In this document: piece after piece, positions 8,627 to 17,224 of the stretch | How the letters are laid out: each line of letters opens with the position of its first letter | How positions within the stretch are numbered: the first letter of the stretch is position 1 | Origin: Amycolatopsis sp. CA-230715 | GTDB taxonomy: Bacteria > Actinomycetota > Actinomycetes > Mycobacteriales > Pseudonocardiaceae | Reading direction: 5' to 3' | DNA: 64,000 nucleotides | Assembly (NCBI RefSeq): GCF_018736145.1 | Contig: NZ_CP059997.1 | Location: 81,001-145,000 of the forward strand | Program-made: the position numbers and the translations under genes | Notes under the pieces: model-generated | What the model saw: the letters and a program-made list of their open reading frames with translations, nothing else | Told to the model about the DNA's origin: nothing | Database searches by the model: none

Positions 8627-9196
8627 TCAGATCGCGGTGTCGTCGCGTTCGTCCCGTGCCCGCAACAGGTCTTCGCGAGCGCGCGAAACCCGGGACCGCA
8701 CGGTGCCGACCGGGCACCCCGAAACCTCGGCCGCCTCGGCGTAGGAAAGCCCGAGGAACTGCGTGAGCACGAGCGCCTCGCGCCGGTCGTCGTCGAGCGT
8801 GTCCAGCAGGGCGCCCAGTTCGATCATGTCCTCGAACCCCGCGGTGCCGCGATCGCGCGCCGCCATGCCCTCGGCCGCGCTCTCCCAGTCGGCGTCGGCG
8901 ACCTTCGGCCGCGACGAGGCGGCCCGGATCTGGTCGACCACGACGCGGCGCGCGATGGACAGCAGCCAGGTCCGCGACGACGACCGCCCGGCGAAGCGCG
9001 ACAGCGATCCGAACGCGCGGAGGTAGGTCTCCTGGGTGAGGTCGTCGGCGAGTGCCGGGTTCGTGCGGTGGGCGAGGAAGCGCCACACGTCCGCCTGGGT
9101 CGCGCGCACCCAGGCCTCCAGCGCCGGGCGGTCGCCGCGGGCGGCGGCCAGCGCGAGGTCGGTGGTCCGCTCGTCGGTCAGCCGGTCGTGGGGCAC
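8627..9196 (-). CDS. sigC: ECF RNA polymerase sigma factor, SigC-like
   Basis: 189 residues with region 2 (ALADDLTQETYLRAFGSL, about 48-66) and region 4 (LGLSYAEAAEVSGCPVGTVRSRV, about 145-168). The overall sequence, including the FED motif in the linker and QREAL-like start of region 4, closely follows mycobacterial SigC. It transcribes away from a zinc-finger membrane protein with 61 bp between the starts. That neighbour is the natural candidate for its anti-sigma factor, although SigC-type factors are not always paired with one. A GGGAAC word at 9225-9230 in the gap resembles an ECF -35 element, but I could not define a -10. Confidence 0.88.
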   Translation of the reverse strand: MPHDRLTDERTTDLALAAARGDRPALEAWVRATQADVWRFLAHRTNPALADDLTQETYLRAFGSLSRFAGRSSSRTWLLSIARRVVVDQIRAASSRPKVADADWESAAEGMAARDRGTAGFEDMIELGALLDTLDDDRREALVLTQFLGLSYAEAAEVSGCPVGTVRSRVSRAREDLLRARDERDDTAI

Positions 9197-9257
9197 GCAC
9201 CCGACGGTAGTACATCGCGGTGCCGGGAACCGCCGGGCCCGCCGGTCCGACTACCTG

Positions 9258-10004
9258 ATGGTGAGCTGTGAACTCTTCCGCGAAGCGCTGTCGGCCAGGA
9301 TCGACGGCGAATCAGGACCGCTGCCCGCGGAGAAGGTGGACCAGCACCTCGACGCCTGCGCAGCGTGCCGCCGCTGGTACGACGACAGCGTGGCGCTCCG
9401 GCGTTCGATGCTGCTGCGCGCCGCGCCCGCGGTGCCCGATCTGACCGCGGTGATCCTGGAGAACTCGCCGCCACCACCCCGCGAGAAGTGGGGCCTGCGG
9501 ATGGCGCTCGGGCTGGTCGCGCTCGTCCAGTGCGCGCTCGCCTTCGCCCAGCTCCTGGGCATGAGCACCGGCGCGCACGGCGGGCACCTCGGCGTGCTGG
9601 ACGGCCACCTGATCAACGAGGGCGCGGCCTGGAACCTCGCGGTCGGCATCGGCCTGCTGTGGGCGGCGCTGCGCACCAAGGCGGCGGGCGGGCAGCTCCC
9701 GCTCATCGGCGGCTTCGTGCTGGTGCTCACGGTCATCTCGGTGGTCGACGTGGTCGGCGACCGGGTCACCCCGGAACGGCTGGCCTCGCACGGGTTCGTC
9801 GTGCTCGGGCTGGTGCTGCTCGTCGCGGTGCACCGGGCGCACCGCGCGGACCCTTCGCCCGGCCCCGTCCTCGCCGACGCCGAGCACACCGGGGAACCCA
9901 CCGTCACCACGCACGGGGCGCTGGCGCTGCTGGACACCGCCGAAGCCGCCGAGCCGGACCGCCGGTCGCGGCGCCGCCCGGCGGGGCGGCACCGCGCCGC
10001 TTGA
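9258..10004 (+). CDS. Membrane protein with N-terminal zinc-finger anti-sigma motif (zf-HC2)
   Basis: 248 residues from ATG 9258. The N-terminal 50 residues carry a conserved Cys in VSCELFREAL and the HxxxCxxC motif (HLDACAAC), the zinc-binding signature of ZAS anti-sigma factors. About four membrane segments follow (near residues 75-95, 115-130, 145-165 and 175-192), then a basic, probably cytoplasmic tail. The divergent arrangement with sigC suggests that it holds SigC at the membrane or shares its promoter. It could instead be a SigC target with a zf-HC2 domain; sequence alone does not decide. Confidence 0.75.
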   Translation: MVSCELFREALSARIDGESGPLPAEKVDQHLDACAACRRWYDDSVALRRSMLLRAAPAVPDLTAVILENSPPPPREKWGLRMALGLVALVQCALAFAQLLGMSTGAHGGHLGVLDGHLINEGAAWNLAVGIGLLWAALRTKAAGGQLPLIGGFVLVLTVISVVDVVGDRVTPERLASHGFVVLGLVLLVAVHRAHRADPSPGPVLADAEHTGEPTVTTHGALALLDTAEAAEPDRRSRRRPAGRHRAA

Positions 10005-10008
10005 GCGT

Positions 10009-11103
10009 TCACGGACGCCAGTACCGCGCCTCGGGGTAGCGGGCCGACGGGCCGTCGAACAGCGGTTCCGGGCACCCGCGCAGGTGGCGGTCGGCGAAGG
10101 CGCCGACGTAGGCGCGCATGAGTTCGACGCCCCGCGCGCCGGGCAGCGCCTCGTTCGGGTCGCCGTCGAGCTGGTCGGCGAGCAGGACGGCGTCGCTGAA
10201 CGAATAGTGCTGCGCGCCGTCGAAGGTGAGCCAGCGCTTCCAGCCCGTGGACGCCGACCACGCCCGGTCCCAGAACGGTGACCCCGGCGCGTTTTCCGGG
10301 GCGCCCAGCATCAGGTACGGGCGATCCGTGCCCACCGCCGAAACCCCGGAGATCCCGTCCATGGTCACCCCGGCGGCGATCCTCGGGTCCGCGCGCATCG
10401 CGGGGACCACGGTGTTGCCGCCCGCCGAATGCCCGGCCAGCGCGATCCGCCCGGCGTCGATGAGCTTTCCGCCGCCCCACACCGGGCGCGGGCCGGTGAG
10501 CCGGTCGAGGACGAACGAGACGTCGGCGGCGCGACCGGCCGAGATCCGGTCCGGATCGGGGTGCGCGCAGGCGTCGCAGCCGGTGGTGCGCCCGTCCGGG
10601 AACGTGGTGGCGACGGCCTCGTGGTCGTGCCCGATCCCGGCCACCACGTAGCCCCGGCTCGCGAGTTCCTCCGCGAGCGAGGACAGGGTCGCCCGCGGCA
10701 TCCTGAACCCCGGCGAGAGGACGACGAGCGGCGCGCGCCAGCCGAGCGGCCTGGCGTCCACCAGGGAGTTCGTGCGGACGTGCGTGAGCACGTCCGGCGG
10801 CGTGACACCGAACTCGGCGGTCAGCGCGGCCGATTCGGCCCGGCTCAGGTACGGCGCCGCCGTCCCGGTGCGTTCGCGCGCCGGGTACCACATCGTCACC
10901 ATCAGGTGCCGCCGTTCGCCCGGCACCCACGGATCCGCGCGGGCGTCGTCGCGCAGTGCGAAGGAAGTGGTGCCAACGGGCAGCAACCCGGTCGGGCGCG
11001 GCAGTGCGAGACGCACGGTGTCCCGCGCCGCTTCGACGGGGAGCGCGGGGGCCGTGGCCATCACGGCGAGCGCGAGGGCGGGCACCGCGAAGAGTGTTCT
11101 CAT
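10009..11103 (-). CDS. Secreted alpha/beta hydrolase (PAF-acetylhydrolase/lipase-like)
   Basis: 364 residues from ATG 11103. The first 25 residues form a Sec signal peptide (basic start, hydrophobic core, Ala-x-Ala-type end near VEA). The catalytic serine lies in GHSAGG, in a region resembling platelet-activating-factor acetylhydrolase and bacterial dienelactone-type hydrolases; an oxyanion-type strand LVVLSPGF precedes it. A late His in DGAQHYSFSD is the likely third triad member. It is single and convergent with the zf-HC2 gene (4-bp gap). The substrate is unknown. Confidence 0.8.
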   Translation of the reverse strand: MRTLFAVPALALAVMATAPALPVEAARDTVRLALPRPTGLLPVGTTSFALRDDARADPWVPGERRHLMVTMWYPARERTGTAAPYLSRAESAALTAEFGVTPPDVLTHVRTNSLVDARPLGWRAPLVVLSPGFRMPRATLSSLAEELASRGYVVAGIGHDHEAVATTFPDGRTTGCDACAHPDPDRISAGRAADVSFVLDRLTGPRPVWGGGKLIDAGRIALAGHSAGGNTVVPAMRADPRIAAGVTMDGISGVSAVGTDRPYLMLGAPENAPGSPFWDRAWSASTGWKRWLTFDGAQHYSFSDAVLLADQLDGDPNEALPGARGVELMRAYVGAFADRHLRGCPEPLFDGPSARYPEARYWRP

Positions 11104-11228
11104 GCCGCCAGCGTGACCCGGCGCGCGCGACGGCGACATCCGGTAACGACCCTGAACCGTCCCTGAACCCCGGTCAGCCCACGGGACTACCGCCGTCCGT
11201 CCACTGTGGAACGCGGTAGGATTCCGCG

Positions 11229-12098
11229 ATGCGCAGCGATGTCGTGCGGACCCGCCTCGGGCCGATCGAGTGCGCCCGCGAAGGTGACGGGCTTCCCGTG
11301 CTGGTCCTGCACGGCACTCCCGGCGGTGTGGACGCCGCCGGGCTGATGGCGGGGTTCCTGCCCCGTCCGGAGTTTTCGCCGATCCTGGTGTCCAGGCCGG
11401 GCTACCTCGGCACCGAACTCGGCGCGCGGCGCACGGTCGACGAGCAGGCCGATCTGCTCGTCGCGCTGCTCGACGAGCTCGGCATCGACCGCGCCGCGCT
11501 CCTTTCCTGGTCGGGCGGCGGTCCGGTCGGCTACCGGATCGCGGCGCGCCACCCCGGCCGCGTGCGGGCGCTCGTGGCCTTCGCCGCGCTCAGCAAGGGC
11601 TTCGCCGAACCTCCCGCGCCGCTGCTCGACCGGGTGCTGTTCGGCACCGGCGTGGGTCAGTGGCTGCTCCGCACGGCGGGCGCCCTGCTGCCAAGGGCCT
11701 ACGTCACCGGCGCGCTGGACAACGAGGGAAACCTCTCCCGCGACCAGCTGCGCGCGCAGGCGAACGCGGTCCTCGCCGACCCGGCCCAGCGCGCCTTCCT
11801 GCTCTCCCTCATCCCGACGACCGCGCGGACCGGAGCCCGGAAAGCGGGCTGTGACAACGACTTCGAGCAGTTCGCGGCCTTCGATCCGCACGACCTCGGC
11901 TCGATCGCGGCGCCCACGCTCATCGTGCACGGCGACGCCGACACCGATGTCCCGCCGGACCACGGTGCCCACGCGGCGGCCGCGATCCCCGGCGCGCGGC
12001 TGCGCACCGTCGAGGCAGGCACCCACCTGTGCCTCTACGCCCACCCCGAAGCGGAAACCGTCCAACGCGAAGTCACCGATTTCCTGCGAACCTCCTGA
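11229..12098 (+). CDS. Alpha/beta hydrolase
   Basis: 289 residues with a classic alpha/beta hydrolase order: oxyanion strand VLVLHGTPGG near residues 25-34, nucleophile elbow SWSGGG near 97-102, acid in HGDADTDVP near 236 and His in GTHLCLY near 263. No signal peptide, so cytoplasmic. It is divergent from the secreted hydrolase gene. The specific reaction cannot be inferred; esterase or peptidase-like are the usual options. Confidence 0.85.
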   Translation: MRSDVVRTRLGPIECAREGDGLPVLVLHGTPGGVDAAGLMAGFLPRPEFSPILVSRPGYLGTELGARRTVDEQADLLVALLDELGIDRAALLSWSGGGPVGYRIAARHPGRVRALVAFAALSKGFAEPPAPLLDRVLFGTGVGQWLLRTAGALLPRAYVTGALDNEGNLSRDQLRAQANAVLADPAQRAFLLSLIPTTARTGARKAGCDNDFEQFAAFDPHDLGSIAAPTLIVHGDADTDVPPDHGAHAAAAIPGARLRTVEAGTHLCLYAHPEAETVQREVTDFLRTS

Positions 12099-12198
12099 CT
12101 CCACGCGGATTTCAGCGGGGCGCTGATGTCCTTGAAAGCATCGGTTATGGCGGGTGCACGTGTGCCGCGAAATCGGTGGCAGGGCGGCTCCGCTTACT

Positions 12199-12434
12199 CC
12201 CCGAAGGCCACCCTCGGGGACTCTAGCGCCACTTTCCCGGCCCTCGCGGGCGCGCGGGCGGGGCTGCTGATGCCCCGAAGGTGGCCTTCGGGGCGCTCAA
12301 GTCCCCGAAAGCCACCTTCGGGGCACCCTGCGGATCCCCGCCGGGGCGGCAGAAGCCCTTACCAGAGCGAAGTTCGCGGCGCGGGAACCGCTGAGGGCCA
12401 CCCCTTGACATCTATAGGAGCATCCTTCGGGGCA
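12199..12434. repeat. Cluster of dispersed palindromic repeats (four copies, one interrupted)
   Basis: The 349-bp gap between the convergent hydrolase and CbiX genes holds no gene but several copies of a palindrome with arms CCCCGAAGG and CCTTCGGGG around a 3-nt centre. Copies lie at 12199-12219, 12272-12294 (perfect) and 12302-12324. The copies at 12272 (centre TGG) and 12302 (centre CCA) are in opposite orientation, 7 bp apart, so the pair can fold into one hairpin of about 23 bp. A fourth copy near 12402-12434 seems split by about 21 bp of unrelated DNA. The stretch 12170-12300 also resembles 60339-60475 as a larger duplicated module. Confidence 0.8.
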
Positions 12435-12447
12435 CCGGCCAGGCCGC

Positions 12448-13119
12448 CTACGCCGCGTCGGCGAGTGCGGTGAAGTAGCGCCGCAGCACCAGATCGGCCA
12501 CGCGCGGATGCGCGCCGAGCGGGTCCGCGACGACGTCGGCGCCCGAGTCCTGGACCCGGCGCTGGAACAGTCCCGGTGCCAGCAGCCAGGACGCCACCGC
12601 GACCCGGCCGCCCGCTTCCCGCGCCACCTCCGCCACTTCAGCCACCGTCGGGCTCGCGGTGGCCGCGTACCCGATCCGCACCGGGGTCTCCAGCCTCGCC
12701 GCCATCGCCCGCGCGGCGCGGCGGACGTCGGCCAGCGCGCGGTCGTCGCTCGATCCCGCCGCGGCCAGCAGCACGGTGTCGCCCTGGCGGTACCCGGCGG
12801 CCCGCAGCCGGAGGCACGCCACGTCGAGCAGTTCGGCGGCGGGGCCGAGGGGGGCGGCCACGGTCACCGCGGGATGCCCGCTCGCCGCGACCTGCGCCGG
12901 GATGTCGGCGCGCACGTGGTAACCCGCCGCGAGGAACGCGGGCACCACCACCGCGGGACGGCCGCCGAGCGAGTCCAGAACGGTGGTCACGTCCGGCTCG
13001 CGGACGTCGGCGTAGGCCACCCGCACCGGGACCCCGCGCGAGCGCACCAGTCCGGCCAGTTCCGCCACGACCACCGCACCCGCCGGGTCCCTGGTGCCGT
13101 GCGCGGCGAGCACGATCAC
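12448..13119 (-). CDS. CbiX/SirB-type sirohydrochlorin chelatase
   Basis: 223 residues with two CbiX-like halves. The metal-binding His7 lies in AAHGTRDP and a second conserved His is in FLAAGYHVRADIP. In this setting it should insert ferrous iron into sirohydrochlorin to make siroheme, the prosthetic group of the nitrite reductase encoded three genes upstream. It is last gene of the leftward nitrite operon, coupled by a 4-bp overlap to the HemD-like regulator. A cobalt chelatase role is possible by family but fits the neighbours less well. Confidence 0.87.
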   Translation of the reverse strand: MIVLAAHGTRDPAGAVVVAELAGLVRSRGVPVRVAYADVREPDVTTVLDSLGGRPAVVVPAFLAAGYHVRADIPAQVAASGHPAVTVAAPLGPAAELLDVACLRLRAAGYRQGDTVLLAAAGSSDDRALADVRRAARAMAARLETPVRIGYAATASPTVAEVAEVAREAGGRVAVASWLLAPGLFQRRVQDSGADVVADPLGAHPRVADLVLRRYFTALADAA

Positions 13120-14228
13120 GAGCCTTCCTCCTTCACCGCGAGCCGGTAACCGCGCTTCACCACGGTCTGCACGAGCCGTCCTTCCCCGAGCGAGGTGCGG
13201 AGCCTGCCGATCGCGGTCTCCACCGCGTGTTCCTCGCCGCCGCCGGGAAGCGCCATCGTCAGCTCGCGCCGCGACACCACGTGGCCGGGCTTCACCGCGA
13301 GCGCGCGCAGCACGGCCATCGGCGCGGGCGCGACCTCCCGCAGTTCACCGTCCACGAGCGCGGCTTGCCCGCGCAGTTCGAGCGTCCGGCCCGCCGCGTA
13401 CAACCGCGGCGACCGGTCCATCAGCGCCTGCGAGACCGTCCTGGCGAGCGCGCCGATGCGCGAGCGGTCCGGCTGCACGGTCGGGATGCCCAGCGCCGCG
13501 AGGGGTCCGGCGGTGATCGGGCCGACGCACGCGACGAGCACCCGGTGGGTCAGCGCGTCGACGAGCGCGGGCAACCGCCCGCTGCGGCGCGCGACCGTGA
13601 GCGTGCTGACCGCGGCGGGCGCGCTGGTGAACGGCATCGCGTCGACGGTGCCGTCGAGCACCGCGTCGAGCAGCCGGTCGAGCGGGCCGGGGTCGGTCGG
13701 CCCGACCCAGCGGTACACCGGAACCTCGATCACCTCGGCACCCGCCTCCCGCAACGTGTCCACGAAGTACGGCAACGGCTCGCCGTGCAGCTGCACCGCG
13801 ATCCGCTGACCGTCCACACCGGACTCGAGAAGGTGCTGGAGCACCTCGGCGTTGCTTTCCGAACGGGGTGAGTACGCCTCCGACAGCCCCGCCGCCCGTA
13901 CCGCGCCCTTCGCCTTCGGGCCGCGCGCGAGCACCGCGGTGGTCCCCAGCTTGGACAGCAGCGCCTCGCCGAGCCCCCAGCCCTCGGCCGCCTCCATCCA
14001 GCCGCGGAACCCGATCCCGGTCGTGGCCACCACGACGTCGGCCGGTTCGTCGAGCAGGCGGCGGGTGGCCGAGTAGAGCTCGGTGTCGTCGGACAGCGGC
14101 ACGATGCGGATGGCAGGCCCGTACCGGACGGTCGCGCCCTTGCGCACCAGCAGCGCGCCGAGCTCGTCGGCACGGCGGGCCGCGGTGATCCCCGCCACGA
14201 ACCCGGCCAGCGGCAACGGGCCGTCCAT
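13116..14228 (-). CDS. nnaR: HemD-like domain fused to an OmpR-type winged helix (NnaR-type nitrate regulator)
   Basis: 370 residues from ATG 14228, which shares one base with the nirD stop (TGATG). Residues 1-255 resemble uroporphyrinogen-III synthase, and residues about 275-370 form an OmpR-like winged helix (ALAVKPGHVVSRRELT, then VKRGYRLAV at the end). This fusion is the architecture of NnaR of Streptomyces and mycobacteria, a regulator working with GlnR on nitrate and nitrite genes. Position between nirD and cbiX supports both a regulatory role and a link to tetrapyrrole supply. Whether the HemD domain is still catalytic is unknown. Confidence 0.85.
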   Translation of the reverse strand: MDGPLPLAGFVAGITAARRADELGALLVRKGATVRYGPAIRIVPLSDDTELYSATRRLLDEPADVVVATTGIGFRGWMEAAEGWGLGEALLSKLGTTAVLARGPKAKGAVRAAGLSEAYSPRSESNAEVLQHLLESGVDGQRIAVQLHGEPLPYFVDTLREAGAEVIEVPVYRWVGPTDPGPLDRLLDAVLDGTVDAMPFTSAPAAVSTLTVARRSGRLPALVDALTHRVLVACVGPITAGPLAALGIPTVQPDRSRIGALARTVSQALMDRSPRLYAAGRTLELRGQAALVDGELREVAPAPMAVLRALAVKPGHVVSRRELTMALPGGGEEHAVETAIGRLRTSLGEGRLVQTVVKRGYRLAVKEEGS

Positions 14229-14581
14229 CACGCCGATCCCACGTGCACCAAGCCGTCGGCCACCCGGACCGGGTAGGTGCGCACGCGCACCCCTTCGGCG
14301 TCGAGGCATTCACCGGTGCGCAGGTCGAACCGCTCCTTGTAGACCGGCGAAGCCACCACCGGCACGCCACCCGCGTCGCCGACGATGCCGCGCGCGAGCA
14401 CCGCCGCCCCGCTGCACGGGTCCACATGCGACAGTCCGAACAGGACACCTTCGGCGGTGCGGAACACCGCGACCTGGCTCCCGTCCGGCAGCAGCGCGGC
14501 GACGCCGCCGCCGGCCGGCACCGCTTCGAGCGGGCACACTTCGATCCAGGTCAGGCCGCGGGCCTCGGTGAGCACGGTCAT
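14228..14581 (-). CDS. nirD: Assimilatory nitrite reductase small subunit NirD
   Basis: 117 residues in a Rieske-like fold of the NirD type (FRTAEGVLFGLSHVDP, then VASPVYKERFDLRTG). NirD proteins lack the cysteine-histidine ligand set of true Rieske proteins, and here too only part of it is visible. It partners NirB in reducing nitrite to ammonium in the cytoplasm. Start ATG 14581 overlaps the nirB stop by 4 bp, so stoichiometric expression is likely. Confidence 0.93.
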   Translation of the reverse strand: MTVLTEARGLTWIEVCPLEAVPAGGGVAALLPDGSQVAVFRTAEGVLFGLSHVDPCSGAAVLARGIVGDAGGVPVVASPVYKERFDLRTGECLDAEGVRVRTYPVRVADGLVHVGSA

Positions 14582-17088
14582 CGCGCCGCCACCTCCGGCA
14601 CGCCGAGCAGGACCGGCACCCGCTGCTCGCGCTCCACCTTGAACGCGATGGTCGGATCCGGTGTCCCCGGCGCGTTGACGAACGAGGTGAACCGCGCGAG
14701 CTTGTCCGGGTCCTCCAGCACACCCCGCCATTCGTCCGCGTAGTTGCCGATGTGCTCGGCCATGGCCGCCTCCAAGTCCGCGCAGATGCCGAGGCTGTCG
14801 TCCACGATCACCGCGCGCAGGTGTTCGAGGCCGCCTTCGAGTTCCTCGATCCACGGCGCGGTGCGCTGCAGCCGGTCGGCGGTGCGCACGTAGAACATCA
14901 GGTACCTGTCGATGATCCGCACCAGCTCGTCGTGGTCCACATCGGACACCAGCAGCTCGGCGTGCCTCGGTGTGGCGCCGCCGTTGCCGCCGACGTAGAG
15001 GTTCCAGCCGTGCTCGGTGGCGATCACGCCGAAGTCCTTGCCACGGGCCTCCGCGCATTCCCGCGCGCAGCCGGACACCCCGGCCTTGAGCTTGTGCGGT
15101 GAGCGCAGGCCGCGGTAACGCAGCTCCAGCTCCACCGCGAGGCCGACGCTGTCCTGCACGCCGTAGCGGCACCACGTCGAGCCGACGCACGACTTCACCG
15201 TGCGCAGCGCCTTCCCGTAAGCGTGCCCGGATTCGAACCCGGCGTCCACCAGCCGCCGCCACACGAACGGGAGCTGGTCGACGGTGGCGCCGAACAGGTC
15301 GATGCGCTGACCGCCGGTGATCTTCGTGTACAGCCCGAACTCCTTCGCCACCTCGCCGAGCACGATGAGCTTGTCCGGGGTGATCTCGCCGCCGGGGACC
15401 CTCGGCACCACCGAGTAGGTCCCGTTGCGCTGCATGTTCGCCAGGAACCGGTCGTTGGTGTCCTGCAGGGTCGCCTGCTCCCCGCCGAGGATGTGCCCGT
15501 TGCCCAGCGTCGCCAGGATCGAGGCGACCGCGGGCTTGCACACCGCGCACCCGGTGCCGGTGCCGTGCCGCTCGATCACCTCGCTGAAGGTGCCGATCCT
15601 GGTCGCGCGGATGATCTCGAACAGTTCCGCGCGCGACTGCGCGAAGTGCTCGCACAACGCCTTGGACTGCTCGACGCCGCACGAGGCGAGCAGCTTGCCC
15701 AGCATCGGGACGCACGAGCCGCACGAGGTGCCCGCCTTGGTGCACGCCTTGATCTTCGGCACCGAGTCGGCGGATCCCTCGGTGATCGCGGCGGTGATGT
15801 CGCCCTTGCTGACGCCGTTGCACGAACAGATCTGCGCCGATTCCGGCAGCGCGTCCACGCCGACCGCCGCCGCGCCGCCGCTAGGGGCGAGGATGGCACC
15901 GGGATCCGCGGGCAGCGGCCTGCCCACGAGCGCCCGCAACGTGGTGTAGTCGCTCGCGTCGCCGACCAGCACGCCGCCGAGCAGCGTCCGGGAGTCGTCG
16001 GAGACGACGAGCTTGCGGTACGAACCCGCCACCGCGTCGTTGACCACGACCTCCAGCGCGCCTTCGGTCGTGCCGTGCGCGTCGCCGAAGCTGGCGACGT
16101 CGACGCCGAGGAGCTTGAGCTTCGTGGAGGTGTCCGGCTCGGGGAAATCGGCTTCGCCGCCGGTGAGCCCGGCCGCCACGATCTCCGCCATCGCGTAGCC
16201 TGGCGCGACGATCCCGTAGACGCGGCCTTCCACGGCCGCGCACTCCCCGATCGCGGACACCGCGGGATCCGAGGTGCGGCACGTGTTGTCGACGAGCACG
16301 CCGCCGCGCTCGCCCGTCTCCAGCCCGCAGTCCCGGGCGAGGTCGTCGCGAGGACGAACGCCCGCGGAGAACACCACGAGGTCGAGATCCAGCTCGGTGC
16401 CGTTGCCGAGGGTGGCGAGCAGCCGGTCGCCGTCCGCTTCGATCGACGAGGTCGACGTTCCCGTGTGGACGGTCACGTCGAGCGCGGTGATGAGCCTGCG
16501 CAGCAGGCCGCCACCGCCCTCGTCGACCTGCAGCGGCATCAGGCGCGGGCCCATCTCGACCACGTGCGGCGAAAGACCCATGTCCCGCAACGCCTTCGCC
16601 GCCTCCAGGCCGAGCAGCCCGCCGCCGACCACCATCGCCGACCGGCGCCCGCGCCCGGACTTCTCGGCCGCGGCCCTGATCGCGTCGAGGTCTTCGATCG
16701 TGCGGTAGACGAAGCAGCCGGGCAGTTCGCGGCCGGGCACCGGCGGCACGAACGGCCGCGAACCGGTGGCCAGCACGAGGTGGTCGTAGTGCTGCACGAA
16801 CCCGGACCCGGTGGTCACCGTCCGGGCGTCCCGGTCCACCGCCGTCACCGGGTCGCCGAGCCGCAGTTCGACCGCGGGGTCGTCCGCGTACTCCGCACCG
16901 GGCAGCGCGAGCGCCGCGGCGTCCCATCCGTCCACATAGGACGTCAGGGCCACGCGGTCGTAAGCGGGCCGGTGTTCCTCGGCGAGGACGACGATCCGCC
17001 ACCGCGCATCGGCGTCCTCGGCGCGCACGGCCTCCACCAGCCGGTGGGCGACCATGCCGTGTCCGACGACAACGAGCGTGCCGGTCAT
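14578..17088 (-). CDS. nirB: NAD(P)H nitrite reductase large subunit NirB
   Basis: 836 residues, the usual NirB length. Order: FAD/NAD-binding oxidoreductase (1-400, with VVGHGMVAHRL and VVGGGLLGLEAAKALR), BFD-like [2Fe-2S] domain (from about 416, CSCNG ... CTKAGTSCGSC), sulfite/nitrite reductase ferredoxin-like half, and a siroheme-[4Fe-4S] domain with the four ligands in CVGSTWC (about 630) and CARECAE (about 672). It catalyses six-electron reduction of nitrite to ammonium. It is first gene of nirB-nirD-nnaR-cbiX. The 136-bp gap to narK is the likely promoter. Confidence 0.96.
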   Translation of the reverse strand: MTGTLVVVGHGMVAHRLVEAVRAEDADARWRIVVLAEEHRPAYDRVALTSYVDGWDAAALALPGAEYADDPAVELRLGDPVTAVDRDARTVTTGSGFVQHYDHLVLATGSRPFVPPVPGRELPGCFVYRTIEDLDAIRAAAEKSGRGRRSAMVVGGGLLGLEAAKALRDMGLSPHVVEMGPRLMPLQVDEGGGGLLRRLITALDVTVHTGTSTSSIEADGDRLLATLGNGTELDLDLVVFSAGVRPRDDLARDCGLETGERGGVLVDNTCRTSDPAVSAIGECAAVEGRVYGIVAPGYAMAEIVAAGLTGGEADFPEPDTSTKLKLLGVDVASFGDAHGTTEGALEVVVNDAVAGSYRKLVVSDDSRTLLGGVLVGDASDYTTLRALVGRPLPADPGAILAPSGGAAAVGVDALPESAQICSCNGVSKGDITAAITEGSADSVPKIKACTKAGTSCGSCVPMLGKLLASCGVEQSKALCEHFAQSRAELFEIIRATRIGTFSEVIERHGTGTGCAVCKPAVASILATLGNGHILGGEQATLQDTNDRFLANMQRNGTYSVVPRVPGGEITPDKLIVLGEVAKEFGLYTKITGGQRIDLFGATVDQLPFVWRRLVDAGFESGHAYGKALRTVKSCVGSTWCRYGVQDSVGLAVELELRYRGLRSPHKLKAGVSGCARECAEARGKDFGVIATEHGWNLYVGGNGGATPRHAELLVSDVDHDELVRIIDRYLMFYVRTADRLQRTAPWIEELEGGLEHLRAVIVDDSLGICADLEAAMAEHIGNYADEWRGVLEDPDKLARFTSFVNAPGTPDPTIAFKVEREQRVPVLLGVPEVAAR

Positions 17089-17224
17089 GCCTTACCTCCT
17101 CCTCGGGTGACCACGATCGTGACAAGCACCTGTGACCGGTGCGGTTCGGCGAGATTTCGCCGGTGTTACCAAAAGTTCCCTTCGCAGGTCAGCACCCGTG
17201 ATGGGCTGGATCACACGGTGTCGA
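17089..17224 (-). promoter_or_regulatory. nirB upstream region with GTGTTACC word
   Basis: Contains GTGTTACC at 17163-17170, about 75 bp before nirB. The same octamer in the same orientation occurs at 22157-22164 before the nitrate reductase gene. A GlnR- or NnaR-type site would be expected in both places. The local sequence does not fit the published GlnR spacing exactly, so the site is only a candidate. GTGAC is also repeated three times closer to the gene (17107, 17119 and 17132). Confidence 0.4.

Noticed and set aside
17161..17176. A clear GlnR box before nirB
   Set aside because: GTTAC and GTTCC are spaced by 5 rather than the expected number of bases and the second half is off consensus, so I only list the shared octamer.
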